This document shows positions 60,024 to 64,000 of a DNA stretch of 64,000 nt, one piece after another. Position numbers and translations under genes: made by a program. Below the pieces are notes generated by a model, which saw only the letters and a program-made list of their open reading frames with translations, had not been told where the DNA came from and did no database searches. The stretch comes from an uncultured Treponema sp. Lineage in GTDB: Bacteria > Spirochaetota > Spirochaetia > Treponematales > Treponemataceae. How positions within the stretch are numbered: the first letter of the stretch is position 1; each line of letters starts with the position of its first letter. The stretch is taken from the NCBI GenBank assembly GCA_947167745.1, contig CAMVJE010000005.1, forward strand, positions 5,357-69,356, written 5' to 3'.

Positions 60024-60743
60024 TTATCGGATTTCCACGCTTCCGTCTGAGTGTGCGATGAATGCTGTTGGACGGAGTTTCGTAAAAAATCCAACTTCAA
60101 CTACACCGACGATTTTTGCGATTTTTTCTTCCATTTCGGCTGGGTTTACGGGGCTTTCCCATGTGCAGTCAAGAATCTGATTTCCGTTGTCCGTGATGAC
60201 AGGGCCACATTTTCTGACACCTTCACGGAGGACGCATTTTGCGCCCATTTTGTTAAGTTCTTTTTCCACTGAACGGCGGGCACCACCGATAATTTCAACA
60301 GGAAGAGGGAATTTTGTTCCCATGTTTGCGACTGATTTTGATTCATCAGCTACGATTGCGTAAGATTTTGAATTGTAAGCGACGATTTTTTCGAGCAAAA
60401 GAGCTGCTCCGCCGCCTTTAATCAGGTTGTTTTCGGGGTCGATTTCGTCCGCTCCGTCAATGGCAAGGTCAAGTTCGCCGTCAATTGCCCGGTCGTTAAG
60501 GGTGTAAACAGGAATTCCCAAATCTTTGCAGTAATTTTCGGTCTGGAAGCTGGTTACGACTGCCTTAATGTCCTTGAGTGTGCCGTCTTCGATTCGTTCT
60601 GAAAGCCTTTTTACGGCAGGAAGAGCCGTGCTGCCGGTTCCCAAGCCGATTTTCATGTTGGAGAAGATTTTTTTCTGCTCAATGAGCGTGTCGATTGCGG
60701 TCTTAGCCGCCAGAACTTTTTGTTCGTCTTTTGTGATTGCCAT
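60024..60743 (-). CDS. rpiA: Ribose-5-phosphate isomerase A
   Basis: The 239-residue enzyme has IGLGTGSTALPAVKRLSE, DGELDLAIDGADEIDPENNLIKGGGAALLLEKIVAYNSK, with the catalytic Glu, and the ending HSDGSVEIR. It interconverts ribose-5-phosphate and ribulose-5-phosphate, complementing transketolase. It follows the aroD-aroE gene by nine bases with an AAGAGGAAAA site and is probably co-transcribed. Confidence 0.97.
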   Translation of the reverse strand: MAITKDEQKVLAAKTAIDTLIEQKKIFSNMKIGLGTGSTALPAVKRLSERIEDGTLKDIKAVVTSFQTENYCKDLGIPVYTLNDRAIDGELDLAIDGADEIDPENNLIKGGGAALLLEKIVAYNSKSYAIVADESKSVANMGTKFPLPVEIIGGARRSVEKELNKMGAKCVLREGVRKCGPVITDNGNQILDCTWESPVNPAEMEEKIAKIVGVVEVGFFTKLRPTAFIAHSDGSVEIR

Positions 60744-60752
60744 ATTTTCCTC

Positions 60753-62243
60753 TTATTTTGCTGTTTTGAATAATCTGAATTGTTCGTCGCCTTGGTATTG
60801 GAGCATGGTGAAGCCGTTCTGGGTTTTGCAGCCGGATTTTGCGGCTCTGGCCATGATTGGCGTGATTTCGGGCTTGTAAATTATGTCGTAGAGAAGTTCC
60901 TCGCCCGAAAAGTCGTAGAACCAGAGAGGATCGGTCTCTTCGTTTGATTCTCCAGTCATGCCCATGCCTTTTGAAGTGGTCTGTACGATGATTTCTGAAT
61001 ATTCCCGCAGGATTTCGATTGACTCCATTCCCAGCGATGCATATTTGAAGCCGAAGCGTTCTGCCAGCATTTTCGCCTTTGTGAGAGTCCTGTTGAAGAC
61101 GCAGGCTTTTCCACCCAATTCCTTAATGGCGTAGGCGATTGCTTTTGCCGCACCGCCCGCACCGATAATGGCGACCTTTTTCTTTTTGAGATTTTTGAGG
61201 CCGGTAAATTCGCAGAGGGCTTTTGAAAATCCAGTGCAGTCCGTGTTGTAGCCCGCCCAGATTCCGTCTTCGCTTATGACCGTGTTGCAGGCTCCGATTT
61301 CAGCGACTTTTTTGTCGGTTTTCTGCAAGTGCTTGATTATATCTTCTTTGTGGGGAATCGTGACCGAAAATCCCTTGATGCCGAGAGTGCTTGCGAATTC
61401 AAAGGCTTCGCTGGCTTTTTCGGCCTTAAAGGGAATGTAAACGGCGTTCATTTTTTCTTTTTTGAAATTCGTGTTGTGAAGGGCAGGACTTGAAGTGTAT
61501 TTGAGAGGATAGCCCGTGATTCCGAAAACCATTGTTTTTTCGTCAAGCTCGTGGAAGTGATAGATTTCTTCCAGAGTTTTCGGGTCAGTGTGACCTATGT
61601 CAGAAAGAGCCAGTTCCAAGTCTTCCGGGGAAGTGTAGCTCAAATATGACTGGAATTTTCCCGCGAGGATTCTGGTGGGTAATCCAAGAGTTCCCATTGC
61701 GCAGACAATCTGGTCAGAGTTTTTAAACTGCTGCATTTCGGTGTAGAGTTTTGTGACATCAGAAAGAGAATGGGGCATGAAAGCGATTTTTGGAATCTCG
61801 TATCGGGAAACTCGCATTTTTCTGAGTTTATCAGCCACGCTGGGAAGAGGCTTTTTCATGTCATGGAAAGAACGAATGATTTTGGTTCCGTAAGCCAAAG
61901 CTGCGTCCTGCAGAGAAGAAATGTGAAAATCTTCTTCAAAATCAACATAAGCGAAATTTTTGCTGGAATCTTCGCTGGCAAAGGCAAGGGCGCGGGCAAA
62001 AAGCATGGATCGGGATGCTTCGCCTTCAGAAAATTGCCCGCCATCTACTGTGCGTCGAATCGTAAGAATACATGGAAGACCAGCTTTAGAAGGAAAATCG
62101 CGGATGGTAAGACGTTCGTCGTCAGTAAGCAAATCAACACGCAACTCAACTAAATCTATGTACTGACGGTATTTCTTAATAAGTGCAAGGTCTTCTGCCA
62201 CCGTAGGAGCGGTAAGGCAAAGACAGATAAGAGGTTTTGACAT
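60753..62243 (-). CDS. aroDE: Bifunctional 3-dehydroquinate dehydratase / shikimate dehydrogenase
   Basis: A 496-residue fusion. Residues ~1-220 are a type I dehydroquinase (ICLCLTAPTVAEDLALI ... VDLVELRVDLL ... IIRSFHDM). Residues ~230-496 are shikimate dehydrogenase (FGITGYPLKYTSSPALHNTNF, the KEDI region with the catalytic Lys, GYNTDCTGFSKAL, IIGAGGAAKAIAYA). The fusion does two consecutive steps toward chorismate, the substrate of the nearby TrpE. TATTAT is six bases before the ATG. Confidence 0.96.
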   Translation of the reverse strand: MSKPLICLCLTAPTVAEDLALIKKYRQYIDLVELRVDLLTDDERLTIRDFPSKAGLPCILTIRRTVDGGQFSEGEASRSMLFARALAFASEDSSKNFAYVDFEEDFHISSLQDAALAYGTKIIRSFHDMKKPLPSVADKLRKMRVSRYEIPKIAFMPHSLSDVTKLYTEMQQFKNSDQIVCAMGTLGLPTRILAGKFQSYLSYTSPEDLELALSDIGHTDPKTLEEIYHFHELDEKTMVFGITGYPLKYTSSPALHNTNFKKEKMNAVYIPFKAEKASEAFEFASTLGIKGFSVTIPHKEDIIKHLQKTDKKVAEIGACNTVISEDGIWAGYNTDCTGFSKALCEFTGLKNLKKKKVAIIGAGGAAKAIAYAIKELGGKACVFNRTLTKAKMLAERFGFKYASLGMESIEILREYSEIIVQTTSKGMGMTGESNEETDPLWFYDFSGEELLYDIIYKPEITPIMARAAKSGCKTQNGFTMLQYQGDEQFRLFKTAK

Positions 62244-62249
62244 AAGTCA

Positions 62250-62255
62250 ATAATA
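62250..62255 (-). promoter_or_regulatory. -10-like box 6 nt before aroDE (leaderless candidate)
   Basis: The minus strand reads TATTAT, TGACTT, then the ATG at 62243. Confidence 0.4.
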
Positions 62256-62293
62256 CAATAACAGGGTAAGGAAAATCAATGTTTCTATTGACA

Positions 62294-62370
62294 TAGGGAG
62301 CGACGGCGGAGCCGGAAAAAGTCGTGAGACGACTTTTTAGCGTGTCTCACAAAAATCTGCGATTTTTGTG
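62294..62370 (+). repeat. Three-hairpin dispersed element, copy 3
   Basis: It begins near AGCGACGGC, with hairpin I (GGC-GGA-GCC), hairpin II (AAAAAGTCGT-GAG-ACGACTTTTT, 62316-62338), the linker AGCGTGTCTCAC (62339-62350) and hairpin III (CACAAAAATC-TGC-GATTTTTGTG, 62348-62370). It lies between aroDE and the trpE promoter. Confidence 0.6.
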
Positions 62371-62376
62371 TACCTT

Positions 62377-62419
62377 GCAATTTGTTTCTGTTGACAGAAA
62401 CAAATTGCTTGTGTTATAT
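62377..62419 (+). promoter_or_regulatory. trpE promoter overlapped by a perfect palindrome (operator candidate)
   Basis: TTGACA (62391-62396), 17 bases and TTATAT (62414-62419) form a strong promoter. GCAATTTGTTTCTGT (62377-62391) and ACAGAAACAAATTGC (62394-62408) are exact inverses two bases apart and cover the -35 box. A bound protein there would block polymerase. The remaining ~28-nt leader has no peptide or attenuator. Confidence 0.65.
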
Positions 62420-62453
62420 TGTTTCTATAAGTAGTAACACGGAGAATAGCATT

Positions 62454-63932
62454 ATGACACGAACGGATTCTATTTATTTTTCACTTCCTTCTGACAGGTA
62501 CACGCCTTTTAGTCTGGCGCGTAAAATTGGTGCGACGGCAATTCTGGAGAGCGCAAGCTTTGCCCGAGGTCGTGAAAGGTATTCAATCCTTTTGCTTGAA
62601 CCGGCATTCAGAATTGTTCAGGATGATGAGGGCGTGGCTTTTATGATTGATGGCCGCCGCCTGCCTTACAAGGAAAAGAACACGACTGGCGAAACAATTG
62701 CACCGGGAAGCCGGGTTTTGCATACACCAGACATCCTTGACGCTCTTTTGTATGTCGCACAGCAGAATGATATGAGCGTCGTTTATAACGAGGACGGAAG
62801 CAAGAGTCAGAATACAATCCCGGTTCCAACCAGTGGTCTGGGCTATTTAAGCTATGAATTTTCTGCCCGCTGTGACACGATTATGATGGCTCCACAGACA
62901 GACGAGCTTCACATTCCTGAGAGTGAATTTGTTGCAGGTCACATTTATGTTGTTTTTGACCACTTTACCGAAAAACTCCACATTTTCGCGCTCAACTACA
63001 ATGAGCATCAGATTGACTTGGATAAGGCCGTCTCGGATTTGAAAAAACGCCTTAATGACATGGATTTTTCTTACCTTTCAGCTCCCGAAGAGCCTTGCGA
63101 AGTCCGTACAATCACGAACCTTGAGCAGAGCGAGCGGGAATATAAGGAAAAAGTTGAGGCAATCAAAAAGGAAATCATCGCGGGAAATCTTTTGCAGGCA
63201 GTTCCAAGCCGCCGCCTCCAGCTTGAATGTGACAATTCAGCGCTGGAAATATATAGAAGACTTCGTGCAGTAAACCCAAGCCCCTATCTTTTCTACATTG
63301 ATTTCGGCGATATGCAGCTGATTGGCTCAAGCCCGGAAAGTCTGGTGCGTGTGCGTGAGGGCGTGGCTTCAATCAGGCCAATCGCAGGAACCCGCCGCCG
63401 TGGAAAGAACAATGCTGAAGACGAGGCTCTGAAGACTGAGCTTTTGAACGACGGGAAGGAGAGGGCGGAGCACCTTATGCTGGTAGACCTTGCCCGAAAC
63501 GACCTGGGGCGGGTTTGTGCCAACGGAAGCGTTGAAGTTACCCGCTTTATGGAAGTCGAGAAATTCAGTCATGTAATGCACATAGTAAGCGATGTTCAGG
63601 GGAAAGTTGCTCCGGGCTTTAAGCCAATTCAGGTTTTGCGGGCGGCATTCCCGGCAGGAACGGTTTCTGGCGCGCCAAAAATCAGCGCGATTCAGATTTT
63701 GAGCCGGCTTGAAAAGACAAAGCGGCGCTTTTATGCGGGGGCTGTCGGCTACATTCAGTCGAACGGCGATCTGGATTTTTGTATCGCAATCCGTTGTGCC
63801 CTAAAGCAGGGAAAGGTCTGGAGCCTTCAGGCTGGCGGCGGAATCGTGTACGACTCAAATGCCGACCGGGAATGGGAAGAGACAAATGAGAAGCTGGGTG
63901 CTCTCAGGTCAGTTTTTGAAGTTAGGAGTTAG
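62454..63932 (+). CDS. trpE: Anthranilate synthase component I (TrpE)
   Basis: The 492-residue enzyme starts at MTRTDSIYFSLPSDRYTPF, behind CGGAGAA. An N-terminal motif ATAILESASFARGRERYSILL matches the TrpE feedback region (LLES-type), favouring TrpE over PabB. The catalytic part has NPSPYLFYIDFGDMQLIGSSPE, IRPIAGTRRRGKNNAEDEALKTELLNDGKERAEHLMLVDLARNDLGRV, FPAGTVSGAPKISA and SLQAGGGIVYDSNADREWEET. It converts chorismate to anthranilate. The stop codon lies within a GTTAGGAGTTAGG repeat. Confidence 0.93.
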   Translation: MTRTDSIYFSLPSDRYTPFSLARKIGATAILESASFARGRERYSILLLEPAFRIVQDDEGVAFMIDGRRLPYKEKNTTGETIAPGSRVLHTPDILDALLYVAQQNDMSVVYNEDGSKSQNTIPVPTSGLGYLSYEFSARCDTIMMAPQTDELHIPESEFVAGHIYVVFDHFTEKLHIFALNYNEHQIDLDKAVSDLKKRLNDMDFSYLSAPEEPCEVRTITNLEQSEREYKEKVEAIKKEIIAGNLLQAVPSRRLQLECDNSALEIYRRLRAVNPSPYLFYIDFGDMQLIGSSPESLVRVREGVASIRPIAGTRRRGKNNAEDEALKTELLNDGKERAEHLMLVDLARNDLGRVCANGSVEVTRFMEVEKFSHVMHIVSDVQGKVAPGFKPIQVLRAAFPAGTVSGAPKISAIQILSRLEKTKRRFYAGAVGYIQSNGDLDFCIAIRCALKQGKVWSLQAGGGIVYDSNADREWEETNEKLGALRSVFEVRS

Positions 63933-63957
63933 GAGTTAGGAATTGGGAATTGGGCGT
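63923..63957. repeat. GTTAGGAGTTAGG mini-repeat at the end of trpE
   Basis: Tandem AGTTAGG and GAATTGGG units follow directly on the trpE C-terminus and supply its TAG stop. Confidence 0.55.
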
Positions 63958-64000
63958 TCCCGCCACGGGTGGCGGTCGGGCTTTTCGCACTTTCGCTGTC
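63958..64000. repeat. GGGCGTTCC-hairpin-TCGGGCTTTTCG repeat, copy 2, cut by window end
   Basis: It begins with GGGCGTTCC near 63948, has a CCGCC-ACGGGT-GGCGG hairpin and continues TCGGGCTTTTCG. The arrangement matches the element at 34291-34380. Confidence 0.45.

Noticed and set aside
62420..62453. Tryptophan attenuator or leader peptide before trpE
   Set aside because: The predicted leader is only about 28 nt and contains no Trp codons or competing hairpins.
1..64000. CRISPR array, prophage, insertion sequence or toxin-antitoxin module
   Set aside because: No regularly spaced repeats, integrase, transposase or phage structural genes were found. The repeats present are short dispersed elements.

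Overview
The window comes from a spirochaete, most likely a free-living or gut/rumen Treponema. The evidence is a FlaB-type periplasmic flagellin, an FlhG/MinD-like ATPase next to lgt, large numbers of lipoproteins and exported proteins, a low-to-moderate G+C content judged by eye, and short dispersed repeats of the kinds common in treponemes. No rRNA, CRISPR array, prophage or transposase is visible. The genes look chromosomal, and both strands are used in short operons.

Layout. 1-4.8 kb: a truncated GGDEF protein, a small zinc-ribbon membrane protein, the dnaX-ybaB-recR operon and a small exported protein. 4.9-8.9 kb: a lone ABC ATPase, then a cell-envelope operon holding a trypsin-like protease fused to a barrel-like C-terminus, a lipoprotein and an exported protein. 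8.9-14.5 kb: a complete branched-chain amino-acid ABC operon (livKHMGF) ending in a CBS-ACT protein. 14.6-21 kb: an M30-like metalloprotease lipoprotein, a first RsmE-type methyltransferase, tRNA-Val, flaB, a GNAT acetyltransferase and a GH43 glycosidase. 21-24.8 kb: the Trk potassium system. 24.9-30.8 kb: a five-gene peptide/nickel-type ABC operon followed by an HD-GYP response regulator. 30.9-34.1 kb: a His/Gly/Asp-rich exported protein with an OmpR/kinase pair, then hsp20. 34.5-49.5 kb: a large unknown protein, transketolase, lgt, flhG-like, a C-terminal protease, a second RsmE, a WecG-like transferase, an NtrC-like ATPase, a TrmJ-like methylase, an SDR, a STAS-zinc ribbon protein and two unknown membrane proteins. 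49.5-58.8 kb: murA, pepT, an antiporter-EIIA fusion and an iron-type ABC operon containing a patatin. 58.9-64 kb: era, rpiA, a fused aroD-aroE and trpE.

How the genes fit together. Nutrient capture dominates: amino acids, peptides, potassium, probably iron, and plant-polymer sugars through GH43. Central metabolism contributes pentose-phosphate enzymes (tkt, rpiA) and aromatic synthesis (aroDE, trpE). Signalling includes c-di-GMP turnover candidates (GGDEF, HD-GYP), a two-component system and a STAS protein.

The most interesting observations are in the non-coding DNA. (i) At least fourteen genes have a -10-like hexamer only 6-8 nt upstream of the start codon and no Shine-Dalgarno site, which suggests widespread leaderless transcription. 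(ii) A dispersed three-hairpin element occurs three times. It keeps its linker and its folding pattern while the stem sequences change, and one copy supplies the stop codon of livG. (iii) A perfect 15-bp-arm palindrome covers the -35 box of a strong trpE promoter. (iv) tRNA-Val has a 17-bp perfect extended acceptor stem, and next to it lies a broken copy of its own 5' end split by one of the three-hairpin elements. (v) Short repeats have expanded in frame inside the first RsmE and inside GH43.
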